Source of the DNA: Gimesia chilikensis
GTDB taxonomy: Bacteria > Planctomycetota > Planctomycetia > Planctomycetales > Planctomycetaceae
Direction: 5' to 3'
NCBI RefSeq assembly: GCF_007744075.1
Contig: NZ_CP036266.1
Location: 1,513,001 to 1,577,000 of the forward strand
DNA: 64,000 nt
Shown: one piece after another, positions 7,862-17,437 of the stretch
Layout of the letters: each line of letters opens with the position of its first letter
Numbering within the stretch: the stretch's first letter is position 1
Notes under the pieces: generated by a model
Database searches by the model: none
What the model saw: the letters and a program-made list of their open reading frames with translations, nothing else
What the model was told of the DNA's origin: nothing
Translations under genes and position numbers: made by a program

Positions 7862-10123
7862 ATGAGTCGGTCTATCAAAATGCCAGTCTGTGGCTGGCTG
7901 TTCCTGCCCGCCGTTTTGCTTCTTCTCATTCCAGCGGCGCTTACGGCAGAGATGCCCGGGAAGAAGGGAGATGAACCAGCTCAAAAGCAGGCCTCGCCTA
8001 AAGTGATCACTCTGGAAGAGGGCATTGCGGATGATGTGACGCTCCCCTTTGTGCCTGCCAAGCCTCGTTCGAAAACCGAGCAGAAAAAGATTGATTCCGC
8101 CGCCTGGTATATGACAGGGCGGATGCGCGAAGCACGCAACGATTTCGTCGGAGCGTATGAAGCGTATAAGCTGGCGATGGAAGACAATCCGAATTCACTC
8201 GAAATTTACCGGGTACTGATTCGTCTGGCCTCCGGACTGGATAAAACAGACGAAGCCATTCAATATGCCCAGAAAGCCGTCGAGCTCGATCCGGGTGATT
8301 ATGAGCTGATGCGGAAACTGGGGCTGCATATGGCTGGTCAGGGCCGTTTTGAAGAAGCGGTCAACTTTCTGGAGAAGGCTTCCGAGTCTCCCGCGATCGA
8401 TAAGAAGTCTGGTGTCTACGTCATAATCAAACACGATCAGGCCAATCTGTATGAACGTCTGGGGAAAAAGGAAGAAGCGGCCCAGTGCTGGGAAGTCGTA
8501 TTTAAGGCGCTGACCAAGCCGGATGATTATACGTTCGAATTCAATACCCGGGCTCAACTTGAAGCCAAGCAGGGCAAGCTTTTCGAGCGGATTGGTCAGT
8601 CATTTCTGGAGACCGATCGTCTGAAACTGGCTGTGGAAGCTTTTAACAAAGCAGCAGAATCACAGAAGGGGCGTCCCGGGATTCTCAAGTATCACCTGGC
8701 GCAGGTCTACTATCGTTCGAAACAGTATCAGCAGGCACTCGACTCACTGCAGTCTTATTTCGATGAACAGCTGCAATCGAAAGGACGCAAGGCTTATGAG
8801 TTCCTCGGAGAAATTCTGGTGGCTTTGAATCAGTCAGACGAACTGATTCCCCGTCTGGAAAAACTGGCTGAAAAAGACAAGTATAACCGGACCCTGCACT
8901 ATTACCTGGCTGAGCAGTATGGAGAGGCCGGACGATTCGATGACGCCGAAAAGACTTACAAGGCATCAATCGGAGAATCATCAGACATCGAGGGGCTGGC
9001 AGGTCTCTTGAGGCTTTATGAAAAGAATCAGAAATACGAACAACTGATTACAACCCTCTCTGAAATCGTGCAGTCCGGTGAAGGAATCCGCAAAATTCAG
9101 CCGGACCTGCAGCGGATGTCTGAGGACAAGAAGCTGGTAAATGCCCTGGTCGCAGAAGCACAAAAACAAAAAAAGAAAGATCCGCCGGGAGTCGATGTCT
9201 TTTCGGCATTCATCATTGCCAAACTGGCGGCCGAAGCGGGTGACAACAAGGCTGCTGGAGAATTTTACGAGTACGCCATTGATGCAGCAGGGAAACACGC
9301 TAAACCCCAGATCCGTGGTAACTGGACGCTGTTGATTCTGCAGGAGTACAGCACTTTACTGCGCGAGGAAGGGAAGTACGGCGAACTGTCTGACCTGTTG
9401 CGGAAAGCGGTTGAGAATCCTTTGCTGGCACCGCAGCGAATTAACCTGATGTCGTTTCTGGCTGACGCACTGGAGCGGAATGGAGAGACTGAAGCGGCCC
9501 TCAAAGTCAACGAGGAAGCACGCCAGGCTGCTCCGCGATTTCCGATGCTCGACTATCAGCATGCCTGGATCTACTACCATGCACATGACTGGGATAATGC
9601 AATCGAGCAGATTCAGAGCTTCATGAAAAAATATCCTCAGCAGCAAGACCGGATCTATGAGGTCAAGATGATGCTCTCAAACAGTTATGTTCAGAAGGGG
9701 GACATCGCCAAAGGTGAGAAAGTGCTTGAGGAGATGCTCGCAGAAGATCCGAGCAGTCCCTCGATCAACAACGATCTGGGATATCTCTATGCAGACCAGG
9801 GAAAGAACCTGGAGAAGGCGGAAAAGATGATCCGGATTGCTCTGAAGTCGGAACCAGACAACATGGCTTACCTCGACAGTATGGGCTGGGTGCTGTTCAA
9901 GCTGAAGAAGTACGAAGAGGCCGTGGGATATCTGGAAAAGGCCAGCAAACTTCCCGGAGGGGGAGACAGTACGATCCTGGACCATTTGGCAGATTGCTAC
10001 CATAAGTTGAATAAGAACGAGCAGGCTGCTGAACTCTGGAAAAAAGCTCTGGAAGCAGCCCGGAAAGCAACTCCTCCTGACACCAAACTGATTGATCAGA
10101 TCCAGCAAAAACTGAGTCAGTGA
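7862..10123 (+). CDS. Large secreted TPR-repeat protein
   Basis: The start at 7862 is preceded by GGAG eight bases upstream and yields a proper signal peptide (GWLFLPAVLLLLIPAALTA); an earlier in-frame start at 7814 would bury it. The mature protein of about 725 residues is built of TPR units, clear near residues 85-190 (KTDEAIQYAQKAVELDPGDY), 250-350 and 570-740 (LDSMGWVLFKLKKYEEAVGY). The end, with NDLGYLYADQGKNLEKAEKM, resembles outer-membrane-associated TPR proteins of the BepA/PelB kind, but no protease or other domain is seen. Probably a periplasmic scaffold. It is followed by yebC after 110 bases. Confidence 0.88.
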   Translation: MSRSIKMPVCGWLFLPAVLLLLIPAALTAEMPGKKGDEPAQKQASPKVITLEEGIADDVTLPFVPAKPRSKTEQKKIDSAAWYMTGRMREARNDFVGAYEAYKLAMEDNPNSLEIYRVLIRLASGLDKTDEAIQYAQKAVELDPGDYELMRKLGLHMAGQGRFEEAVNFLEKASESPAIDKKSGVYVIIKHDQANLYERLGKKEEAAQCWEVVFKALTKPDDYTFEFNTRAQLEAKQGKLFERIGQSFLETDRLKLAVEAFNKAAESQKGRPGILKYHLAQVYYRSKQYQQALDSLQSYFDEQLQSKGRKAYEFLGEILVALNQSDELIPRLEKLAEKDKYNRTLHYYLAEQYGEAGRFDDAEKTYKASIGESSDIEGLAGLLRLYEKNQKYEQLITTLSEIVQSGEGIRKIQPDLQRMSEDKKLVNALVAEAQKQKKKDPPGVDVFSAFIIAKLAAEAGDNKAAGEFYEYAIDAAGKHAKPQIRGNWTLLILQEYSTLLREEGKYGELSDLLRKAVENPLLAPQRINLMSFLADALERNGETEAALKVNEEARQAAPRFPMLDYQHAWIYYHAHDWDNAIEQIQSFMKKYPQQQDRIYEVKMMLSNSYVQKGDIAKGEKVLEEMLAEDPSSPSINNDLGYLYADQGKNLEKAEKMIRIALKSEPDNMAYLDSMGWVLFKLKKYEEAVGYLEKASKLPGGGDSTILDHLADCYHKLNKNEQAAELWKKALEAARKATPPDTKLIDQIQQKLSQ

Positions 10124-10233
10124 TCGATTTCAATCCCCTGTGAGTTTTTGTACTATTGGCACAAATCCATTCCATGCTGCGTGATTTCCGCGCAGACATC
10201 TTCCACCTATATTGAGTTAAGCGAAATACATCC

Positions 10234-10986
10234 ATGGCAGGTCATTCACACTGGGCTAATATCGCCGCCAAGAAAGGGGTGGTAGATAAAAAGCGAGGGA
10301 AACTCTTTGGCAAATTAAGTCGCGCTATCATCGTGGCTGCTCAGCATGGGGGTGGGGATCCGGTAATGAACCTGGCCCTGCGTTATGCGATCGATAAAGC
10401 CCGCAAGGCCAGTATGCCTAAGGAGAACATCGACCGGGCTGTCAAAAAAGGCTGCGGCGAACTCTCCGGAGAGAATTTTGAAGAACTGGTTTATGAAGGC
10501 TATGGTTCAGCCGGTGTCGCCGTGCTGTGTGATATTCTGACTGAAAACCGCAACCGGACGGCAGGGGAAGTTCGAAAAATCTTCGAAGTACACGGCGGTA
10601 ATCTGGGCAGCACTGGTTGTGTTGCCTGGATGTTTGAGCGGAAGGGACTGTTTCTGGTTCCCTGTGAAAACGTGGAAGAGGATGAGTTGTTCGAAATCGC
10701 CCTGGAAGCGGGCGCCGATGACGTTAAAGCAAATGGCGATGTCTACGAGGTGACCTGCAGTGTGGAAGCATTCCAGCAGGTGGCAGATGAATTCGAACAG
10801 AAACAGATTCCCACCAATCTGGCAGAAATTTCACGGATTCCCGAGACAACTGTAGACTTGGACGTGGAAGATGGTAAAAAAGTGCTCAAACTGATGGAAG
10901 CACTGGAAGACCATGATGATGTGCAGAGCGTCACAGCGAACTTCAACATTCCAGACGAAATCATGGCCGAGGTCATGGCCGAATAG
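10234..10986 (+). CDS. YebC/PmpR-family protein
   Basis: The 250-residue protein starts with the family signature MAGHSHWANIAAKKGVVDKK and continues with the typical GGGDPVMNLALRYAIDKA and NIDRAVKKG segments, then the ELVYEGYGSAGVAVLCD core. YebC proteins occur as transcription regulators in some bacteria and as translation factors that relieve ribosome stalling (TACO1 and bacterial YebC) in others. From sequence alone I cannot tell which applies here. Length is normal. No ruvC or ruvA is adjacent, although ruvB lies 2.3 kb downstream. Confidence 0.95.
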   Translation: MAGHSHWANIAAKKGVVDKKRGKLFGKLSRAIIVAAQHGGGDPVMNLALRYAIDKARKASMPKENIDRAVKKGCGELSGENFEELVYEGYGSAGVAVLCDILTENRNRTAGEVRKIFEVHGGNLGSTGCVAWMFERKGLFLVPCENVEEDELFEIALEAGADDVKANGDVYEVTCSVEAFQQVADEFEQKQIPTNLAEISRIPETTVDLDVEDGKKVLKLMEALEDHDDVQSVTANFNIPDEIMAEVMAE

Positions 10987-11026
10987 CTAACAACATTGAC
11001 AACCTGATTTTGAGGGGGACAGCGGC

Positions 11027-12040
11027 TTGACGATTGAATTTAGTTGCTCACACTGTGACAAAGTTCTCAAAACTTCAGACGACAAAGCCGGCCGCAGAGC
11101 AAAATGTCCCCAGTGCGGCGAAGCGGTGACCGTACCGGCGCCGACAGCAGATGTCAGTGCTGACGATGGCTTTGGTGAATTTGACGCCCCCGTCCCGGAG
11201 GAGTCCAGCTTTCTGGGAGAGCAGACGGTCAGCGAGGAACAGAGTTTTCTCGCCGGTGGTCAGCAGGTTTGCCCGATGTGTGGTGAATCGGTCCCTGCAG
11301 GCGCTGCGAAATGTGACTACTGCGGTGAGACCCTGAAAGCAACGACTGGCTCTGGTCGAGGTGGATGGGAACCCCGGATCTTCAGCATCAATGACACATT
11401 CTCCCGTGCCTGGGAGCTTTATAAAGCCAATCTCGGAATGGTCATTGCCATTCCTCTGGTCGCCGGCAGTATTTATTTTGTGGCTTCCATGGTCATCGGA
11501 ATTTTCATGCAGATCGTCCAGAATGCGGTCCTGCAGGGAGGAGGACGCGGAGAAGGGACCCTGGTGGCAATTGCAGTCCTGGCGCTCATGCAGAATTTCA
11601 TGACCTACTGTGTCATGTTTTATTTTCAGCTGGGAGGGCAGAGGGTCTTCCTGCAACTGGCCCGCGGAGAGAACCCTGAATTCAATGAACTCTTCAGTGG
11701 AGGTCCGTTTCTGGGGCGGATGATTCTTTGCAGTATCATTTACGGACTGGTAGTCACGCTGGGATTCATCGCTTTGATCATTCCCGGAATCATTCTGTTG
11801 CTGATGTTCTGGCCTTACTCTTTTATCCTGATCGATCGGGATCTGCCGGGGATTGAGTCATTTAAAAAGGCAAAAGAAGTCATGGCCGGCAACAAGTTGA
11901 ATTTCCTCGGGCTGTCCATTTTAAGCTTCCTGATCACGGTGGTCGGGGGGATTGTGACTTTGTTCGTCGGTTTGATCTTGATTGTCCCCTTTACTTACAT
12001 GCTTCAAACGGTTGCCTACGCCGAAATGACTAACCAGTAA
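11027..12040 (+). CDS. Zinc-ribbon integral membrane protein, paralogue A
   Basis: Translation starts at TTG (GAGGGGG lies about eight bases upstream). The N-terminus TIEFSCSHCDKVLKTSDDKA leads into an MJ0042-type zinc ribbon (CSHC then CPQC), a flexible acidic linker, and a second ribbon (CPMC then CDYC, about residues 84-102). Residues 115-337 hold about six hydrophobic segments, including the stretch LGFIALIIPGIILLLMFWPY, resembling the membrane domain of DUF975/GPDPase-type proteins. No enzymatic motif is visible. The next gene is a tandem paralogue with the same layout and the same unusual start, so a local duplication is likely. Function unknown; a cytoplasmic metal-binding head on a membrane anchor is inferred. 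Confidence 0.85.
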   Translation: MTIEFSCSHCDKVLKTSDDKAGRRAKCPQCGEAVTVPAPTADVSADDGFGEFDAPVPEESSFLGEQTVSEEQSFLAGGQQVCPMCGESVPAGAAKCDYCGETLKATTGSGRGGWEPRIFSINDTFSRAWELYKANLGMVIAIPLVAGSIYFVASMVIGIFMQIVQNAVLQGGGRGEGTLVAIAVLALMQNFMTYCVMFYFQLGGQRVFLQLARGENPEFNELFSGGPFLGRMILCSIIYGLVVTLGFIALIIPGIILLLMFWPYSFILIDRDLPGIESFKKAKEVMAGNKLNFLGLSILSFLITVVGGIVTLFVGLILIVPFTYMLQTVAYAEMTNQ

Positions 12041-12089
12041 TTGATGGTTGCTGAAACGCCGCGAAATCATCTGAGAAAGTCCTGATTCG

Positions 12090-13127
12090 TTGACGATTGA
12101 GTTTGAGTGCCCGTTTTGCCAGAAAGTATTGTCTGCTCCTGACGATAAGGCGGGAAGCCTGGCACGATGCCCTCAGTGCACTGAAACAATTTCCGTTCCG
12201 CGTCCCGATGACTCTTTGGCTGCTGACGTCTACGACGATTTCTTCGAGGAACCACCCCTCCGGCAGCCTGCCACTGAGACTGTGGAATGCCCCATGTGCG
12301 GGGCTGTGAACCTCAAATCCGATGACGCGTGTACCGATTGTGGAGAGATCCTTAGCCGGAAATCAGTAACAACAGACGAGTATCAGTCAATCAAAGTCGG
12401 GCAGGTCCTGGACCGTTCCTGGCAGCTGTTCTGGGAATACCCGGGGCTTTGTCTACTCGGTCCGCTGCTGGCCAATATTCTGTTTGCCTGCTTCGCAGGA
12501 CTACTGTTGGGTGGCTTTATTCTGTTCTGCATGGGGCTGGATTCGGTGATGCCGGAAGGTCCTCTGATGGTATTGAGTGTGGCATTTCTGGGGCTGATCC
12601 TGGTCATTGTGACGCTCTATGGTGCCGCTTACTGTGAGCTGGGAAAAGTGCTCCTGTTTCTGAAAGTGGCGCGAGACCATCAGCCCGTCATGGGGGACTT
12701 GTTCGCGGGCAGACCTTTTATAGGCCGGATGGTTCTCTGCACAATCCTGTTTCAGGGACTCATCTTCTTTGCCAATCTGATTTTTGCGTTGCTGGGATAT
12801 GTACTGGCCCTGATGTTCTGGCCTTATCCCTATCTGCTGGTAGACCGAAACCTGCCCGGGGTCGATGCTTTCGGCAAGTCGGTTGATGTCACCAAGGGAA
12901 ATCTGCTGACATTGTTTCTGATATTTCTTTCGCTGTTTGGGCTGGTTCTGCTGGGAGTCGCAGCATTATTTGGGATCTCGTTTCTGCTGGTGTATTCTCT
13001 GGAACTACCATTTGAGGCAGTGCTGGGAGGAGCCATTCTGCTGAGCCTTCCGGCGACGGTCTTCTTTTACTCTTATGTATTACTGGTCAAAGCGGTAGCC
13101 TACGCGCAGATTACGCACTCACCGTGA
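12090..13127 (+). CDS. Zinc-ribbon integral membrane protein, paralogue B
   Basis: This is a tandem copy of the upstream gene. It begins at TTG with nearly the same first codons (TTGACGATTGAGTTT) and has the same order: ribbon CPFC/CPQC, acidic linker, ribbon CPMC/CTDC, then a DRSWQLF segment leading into several membrane helices ending in [14 protein letters not shown]. The paralogues share the fingerprint MFWPYxxLxxDRxLPG in the membrane part. The two proteins have diverged clearly, so the duplication is old. The ribosome site is weaker than for the first copy; translation may depend on reinitiation, as the intergenic gap is only 49 bases. Function unknown. Confidence 0.85.
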   Translation: MTIEFECPFCQKVLSAPDDKAGSLARCPQCTETISVPRPDDSLAADVYDDFFEEPPLRQPATETVECPMCGAVNLKSDDACTDCGEILSRKSVTTDEYQSIKVGQVLDRSWQLFWEYPGLCLLGPLLANILFACFAGLLLGGFILFCMGLDSVMPEGPLMVLSVAFLGLILVIVTLYGAAYCELGKVLLFLKVARDHQPVMGDLFAGRPFIGRMVLCTILFQGLIFFANLIFALLGYVLALMFWPYPYLLVDRNLPGVDAFGKSVDVTKGNLLTLFLIFLSLFGLVLLGVAALFGISFLLVYSLELPFEAVLGGAILLSLPATVFFYSYVLLVKAVAYAQITHSP

Positions 13128-13272
13128 ACTTTTTCGACTTTCGAGCTGTCAGAATTCTCCAGAGCCTGCCTGTCTGGGTTTTACGTCAGGGGAGTCTGTC
13201 TGCTATGATACCAGCCGATTCGCAGAGGCCGTGGGGTCTCCGGGTGATATACATAAGGTCCTGGTCGAAACT

Positions 13273-14343
13273 ATGGTTCGTGAGCCTGTAATTAGAGGGG
13301 AAGACGAGCCGGAAGATGATTTTTCCGGTGGTGGCGGGGGCTGGAATTCCGGCTATCTGGCTGATGATCCTGAATACGATGACGAACTCAGGCCCCAACG
13401 CTTAAGTGAAGTGGTCGGTCAGCGACAGGTCGTGGAACGTCTGGAGGTCTTCCTGGATGCGACCCGAAAGCGGAATGAGCCGCTGGGGCACCTGCTGCTG
13501 GATGGTCCGCCTGGTCTGGGAAAGACGACCCTGGCGTCCGTATTGCCTCGCGAACTGGGAACCGAACTGCAGATCACGTCTGGTCCTGCACTCAGTGCCC
13601 CAAAAGACCTGCTGCCTTACCTGACCAATGCCAGCCACGGCTCGTTCCTGTTTATTGATGAAATTCACCGAATGCCGGCGACCGTGGAAGAATTTATTTA
13701 TCCGGCCATGGAAGATTTTCGAGTCGATATCACCCTGGGTGAAGGATTGAATGCCCGGACGGTGAATATGAAACTGCAGAAATTCACCGTTATTGGTGCG
13801 ACGACACGCAGCGGGATGCTGACCGCGCCGCTGCGGGATCGCTTTGTTCGTCGCGAGCACCTCGATTTTTATGAAGACCAGGATCTGATCGAAATTGTGC
13901 GGCGGAATGCCCGCAAACTCAGAACACCGATCACTGACGATGCTGCTTTTGAAATTGCCCGCCGCAGCCGAGGCACCCCACGTAAGGCAAATAACCTGTT
14001 ACGCTGGGCGCGGGACTTTGCGACGAGCAAGGCAGATGGTAATATTACCGATGAAGTCGTCAAGCGGGCATTTGACATGCTGGAAATCGATCAGATTGGT
14101 CTGGAACGCCAGGACCGCCGGTACCTGGAGACTCTGATCAAGACATTTTCCGGCGGGCCTGCAGGAGTCCAGGCGCTGGGACACAGTCTGAATATCCCGG
14201 CTGATACGCTGGAAGATGAAGTCGAGCCGTTTCTACTGCGTTCCGGTTTCATTCAGCGTTCTCCCCGCGGGCGAATCGTCACGATGGCGGCATTGGAGCA
14301 TTTGAAGCTCAATCCCCCCGATGCGGGTCCCCTGTTTCGATAA
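13273..14343 (+). CDS. ruvB: Holliday junction branch-migration helicase RuvB
   Basis: RuvB is the hexameric AAA+ motor that drives branch migration with RuvA. Visible motifs are Walker [10 protein letters not shown], Walker B FIDEIH, sensor I GATTRSG, the arginine-finger region [14 protein letters not shown], and sensor [14 protein letters not shown], followed by the winged-helix domain ([17 protein letters not shown]). The N-terminus carries an unusual acidic, glycine-rich extension of about 35 residues ([18 protein letters not shown]) before the core. I chose ATG 13273; an in-frame GTG at 13231 would add 14 residues and has its GAGG too close. ruvA and ruvC are not in the window. Confidence 0.95.
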   Translation: MVREPVIRGEDEPEDDFSGGGGGWNSGYLADDPEYDDELRPQRLSEVVGQRQVVERLEVFLDATRKRNEPLGHLLLDGPPGLGKTTLASVLPRELGTELQITSGPALSAPKDLLPYLTNASHGSFLFIDEIHRMPATVEEFIYPAMEDFRVDITLGEGLNARTVNMKLQKFTVIGATTRSGMLTAPLRDRFVRREHLDFYEDQDLIEIVRRNARKLRTPITDDAAFEIARRSRGTPRKANNLLRWARDFATSKADGNITDEVVKRAFDMLEIDQIGLERQDRRYLETLIKTFSGGPAGVQALGHSLNIPADTLEDEVEPFLLRSGFIQRSPRGRIVTMAALEHLKLNPPDAGPLFR

Positions 14344-14382
14344 GTTAGCACGCCAGGCGTCTCTGAACTGCAAAGAAGAACC

Positions 14383-16215
14383 ATGAGTTACTCTGTCACG
14401 TATGATTATGATGTCGTTGTTGTCGGTGCCGGCCACGCCGGTTGCGAAGCCGCTCTGGCTGCGGCCCGGTTGGGAGCGAAAACGGCCCTGTTAACCATGA
14501 ACTGCGACACCGTCGGTCAGATGAGCTGCAATCCCGCCATTGGTGGAGTCGCCAAGGGGCAGATCGTGCGTGAGATCGATGCGCTGGGGGGCGAAATGGG
14601 TCGGGTGATTGACGAGACCGGGATCCAGTTTCGGATGCTGAATCGTTCCAAAGGGCCGGCGATGCACAGTCCCCGGGCCCAGGCAGACAAAAAAGCGTAC
14701 CAGTTCTGCATGAAGTGGAAAGTCGAGCAGCAGGACAATCTGGCGCTACGCCAGGAGATGGTCAAAAGTCTGATTGTGGAGCAGGATCAGGTCACTGGAG
14801 TGCTGGTACACGGCGATGCCTGTTATCGAGCGCAAGCCGTAATCCTGACGACGGGAACCTTTCTGCAGGCGATTATGCATACCGGTGAAGCTAAAACCAA
14901 AGGGGGCCGCGCCGGAGAAGGGACCACGGGAACCCTGTCTGACAGCCTGGCCCAGCTTGGCTTTGAACTGCAGCGATTCAAAACAGGAACTCCCGCCCGT
15001 CTGAATGGAAGGACCATTGATTTCTCTGTACTGGAAGAACAGCCCGGTGATGAAGCACCGCAGCCGTTCTCTTATCTGACAGAGAAGCTGACACAGCCGC
15101 AGATGCCCTGCTATCTGACAGAAACCAACGACTATGTGCATCAGTTGATCAACGAGAATCTGCACCGCGCACCCATGTATTCGGGGCAGATTAATTCGAC
15201 TGGTCCGCGTTATTGTCCGTCGATCGAAGATAAGGTCGTCCGGTTCGCGGAACGGAATTCTCATCAGATCTTTCTGGAGCCGGAAGGACGTTACACCAAC
15301 GAATATTACTGTAATGGGATCTCCACCAGTCTGCCTCGTGATGTGCAGGATAAGATGATTCATTCGATTCGGGGACTGGAGCAGACCGAGATTATGCGGT
15401 ACGGCTACGCAGTCGAATATGACTTCGCAACCCCGACGCAGCTCAAGCCGACGCTGGAGACGAAACGGGTTTCCGGTCTCTACTTCGCTGGTCAGTTGAA
15501 TGGAACGACGGGCTATGAAGAGGCAGCCGGGCAGGGGCTGCTGGCCGGTTTGAATGCAGCTTTGAAGCTGGCTGGTAAAGAAGACCTGATTCTGGATCGG
15601 AATCAGGCCTACCTGGGGGTGCTGATTGATGATCTGGTGACGAAAGGCGTCGATGAGCCTTACAGAATGTTTACTTCACGGGCCGAGTTTCGACTGCTGC
15701 TCCGACAGGATAACGCAGACCGCCGGATGACACCGCTGGGGCGTAAAGTAGGCTCGGTCGATGATGAACGCTGGCAGAAGTACCAGGCGTATGAAGCCGA
15801 GATTGACCAGGTCAAACAGTTCATTCAGGGAACCCGTTACCAGGGGAACACGCTGGAAGAATGGTTGCGTCGACAGGACACAGGCTGGGAAGAAATCTGT
15901 GAAATTGCTCCGGCCCTCAAGGAGATGCCGCTTTCGGAGAGAGCCATCGAACAGACGCTGATTGAGGTCCAATACGCTGGTTATATCCGTCGTCAGACTG
16001 CAGAGATCGAAAAGCAGAAGAACGTAGAGACACTGCACATACCTGACCATATTGACTATCAGCTGGTCCCCAATCTGAGAAATGAAGCCAAAGAGAAGCT
16101 CGGACGTGTCAAACCACGCAACATTGGACAGGCAGGAAGGATCAGTGGAGTGACTCCCGCAGATCTGACCGTCCTGGTGCTGTATCTCAATAGCAGCAGC
16201 CGCATGGCGACCTGA
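14383..16215 (+). CDS. mnmG: tRNA uridine-34 cmnm5 modification enzyme MnmG (GidA)
   Basis: The 610-residue protein has the MnmG layout. An N-terminal FAD-binding dinucleotide fold [19 protein letters not shown] lies near residues 15-33, followed by the [20 protein letters not shown] signature. The second half has [17 protein letters not shown] and [15 protein letters not shown]. The C-terminal helical domain ends in [23 protein letters not shown]. With MnmE it installs carboxymethylaminomethyl groups on wobble uridines. It follows ruvB by 39 bases on the same strand. mnmE is not in the window. Confidence 0.97.
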   Translation: MSYSVTYDYDVVVVGAGHAGCEAALAAARLGAKTALLTMNCDTVGQMSCNPAIGGVAKGQIVREIDALGGEMGRVIDETGIQFRMLNRSKGPAMHSPRAQADKKAYQFCMKWKVEQQDNLALRQEMVKSLIVEQDQVTGVLVHGDACYRAQAVILTTGTFLQAIMHTGEAKTKGGRAGEGTTGTLSDSLAQLGFELQRFKTGTPARLNGRTIDFSVLEEQPGDEAPQPFSYLTEKLTQPQMPCYLTETNDYVHQLINENLHRAPMYSGQINSTGPRYCPSIEDKVVRFAERNSHQIFLEPEGRYTNEYYCNGISTSLPRDVQDKMIHSIRGLEQTEIMRYGYAVEYDFATPTQLKPTLETKRVSGLYFAGQLNGTTGYEEAAGQGLLAGLNAALKLAGKEDLILDRNQAYLGVLIDDLVTKGVDEPYRMFTSRAEFRLLLRQDNADRRMTPLGRKVGSVDDERWQKYQAYEAEIDQVKQFIQGTRYQGNTLEEWLRRQDTGWEEICEIAPALKEMPLSERAIEQTLIEVQYAGYIRRQTAEIEKQKNVETLHIPDHIDYQLVPNLRNEAKEKLGRVKPRNIGQAGRISGVTPADLTVLVLYLNSSSRMAT

Positions 16216-16772
16216 AATTTTCCGTTCTGGAAGAATTTTTCTCATAACTCATTGTGAATGTGTCAGTTCTGTGCTGCGCGCTGCGTAACTGTCTGACTTA
16301 CTCTTCGTTAAAATAGTACGATTTCAGCCTGCTCGACTTTCTCTAAGTTCATGTTTTGTACATGTTTATTTCAATAAATTGGTCAACCGCGCGAATGCGT
16401 GTTGACCAAATCGTCAGAATAGATACAATCGGAATTATTGATAATACTGGTAAAGTCAAGCGGTATTGAAAGTTTTGGCGTTTGGATCCATGTGGGATAC
16501 CTGTGACGTCTGGCCAATCAGTAGCGTTTGGCAAGTGACGGGCCACAGAACTGCACCTTGGAGGATGCGGTTTTTTATCGCTTTACCTGAATTCAATTGA
16601 CTGGATTCAAGTGAATAGATAAGAGGCTGATTATGGAGATGTCAGTTTCAGGCAGGTTGATCAGTGAACGGGTCACTGGGGCACCTGCGCAGGGGCTCGG
16701 TTATTGCATGTCGTAATAACCTTACAGCGCTTGGTCTTTCCCGCTCAACAGGGTCGGGTCTTCAAAGGATGG
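16216..16772. other. Intergenic region before the two-component genes
   Basis: No gene is seen. Open frames such as 16664-16858 overlap the regulator in another frame and lack ribosome sites. Notable structures are a 9-bp inverted repeat at 16379-16409 (listed separately) and a small hairpin CATGT-TTTGT-ACATG at 16350-16364. The promoter for the regulator/kinase pair must lie here. Confidence 0.5.
16379..16409. promoter_or_regulatory. 9-bp perfect inverted repeat, candidate operator
   Basis: TTGGTCAAC (16379-16387) and GTTGACCAA (16401-16409) form a perfect inverted repeat with a 13-base spacer containing CGC and GCG. Centre-to-centre spacing of about 22 bases (two helical turns) suits a dimeric DNA-binding protein. 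It lies about 365 bases upstream of the HTH-receiver regulator, whose own operator it could be; an RNA hairpin is the alternative. Confidence 0.35.
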
Positions 16773-17363
16773 ATGAGCAATATGAAAACGGTCTTTACCA
16801 CAGGCGAAGCCGCAAAGATTTGCAAAGTGAGTCAACAAACGATTATTCGCTGTTTTGATTCTGGCCAATTAAAGGGATTTCGGGTACCCGGTTCTCGTTT
16901 TCGACGTATTCCGCGCGATGTTCTGTTCAAGTTCATGAAGGACAACGGAATTCCCACTGATGCCCTGGAAAGTGGGAAGCGCAAAGCTTTAATTGTGGAC
17001 GACGACGAAGAGTTGGTAGAGTTGATTCGCGACGTTCTGGAAGCCGATTCACGCTTCGAAATTCGTGTTGCGAACAACGGCTTCGATGCAGGGATGATGG
17101 TCAAAGAATATCATCCGGACATCATTATTCTGGACGTGATGCTGCCTGATATTAACGGTAAAGAAGTCTGTCAGCGGGTCCGCAGTGATTCATCCATGGA
17201 CGATGTGAAAATCATCTGTATCAGTGGTATGGTCGAGGCAGACAAAATTGATGATCTGAAAGCAGCCGGCGCGAACGACTTTATGCAGAAGCCGTTTGAA
17301 GTTGAGCAACTGGCAGATCGGGTCTGCACACTGTTGAACCTGGAGTCTGTTCACACTGCCTGA
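16773..17363 (+). CDS. Response regulator with N-terminal excisionase/MerR-type HTH and C-terminal receiver
   Basis: Residues 4-60 are an excisionase/MerR-like winged helix (TTGEAAKICKVSQQTIIRCF, then GFRVPGSRFRRIPRDVLFKF). Residues 70-190 are a CheY-type receiver: acidic pocket IVDDDEE, phospho-acceptor Asp in IIILDVMLPD, switch Ser in ICISG, Lys in FMQKPFE. The order is reversed relative to OmpR or NarL regulators, whose receiver comes first. AAAGGA sits at 16764-16769; ATG 16773 or ATG 16782 may be used, and the TTG at 16704 adds only unconserved residues. The soluble histidine kinase 75 bases downstream is the likely partner. Phosphorylation probably alters DNA binding; target unknown. 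Confidence 0.88.
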   Translation: MSNMKTVFTTGEAAKICKVSQQTIIRCFDSGQLKGFRVPGSRFRRIPRDVLFKFMKDNGIPTDALESGKRKALIVDDDEELVELIRDVLEADSRFEIRVANNGFDAGMMVKEYHPDIIILDVMLPDINGKEVCQRVRSDSSMDDVKIICISGMVEADKIDDLKAAGANDFMQKPFEVEQLADRVCTLLNLESVHTA

Positions 17364-17437
17364 ACCAGGGCAGTCATCGGTTTCATGACGATCGGAAAAC
17401 GTCCGGTCGTCGTGGAGACTGCTGCAGGGAGTGTCAG

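Noticed and set aside
16531-16545. TTTGGCAAGTGACGGGCC as a further -24/-12 promoter
   Set aside because: GG-GC spacing fits, but the -12 half lacks TT and the -24 half is altered.
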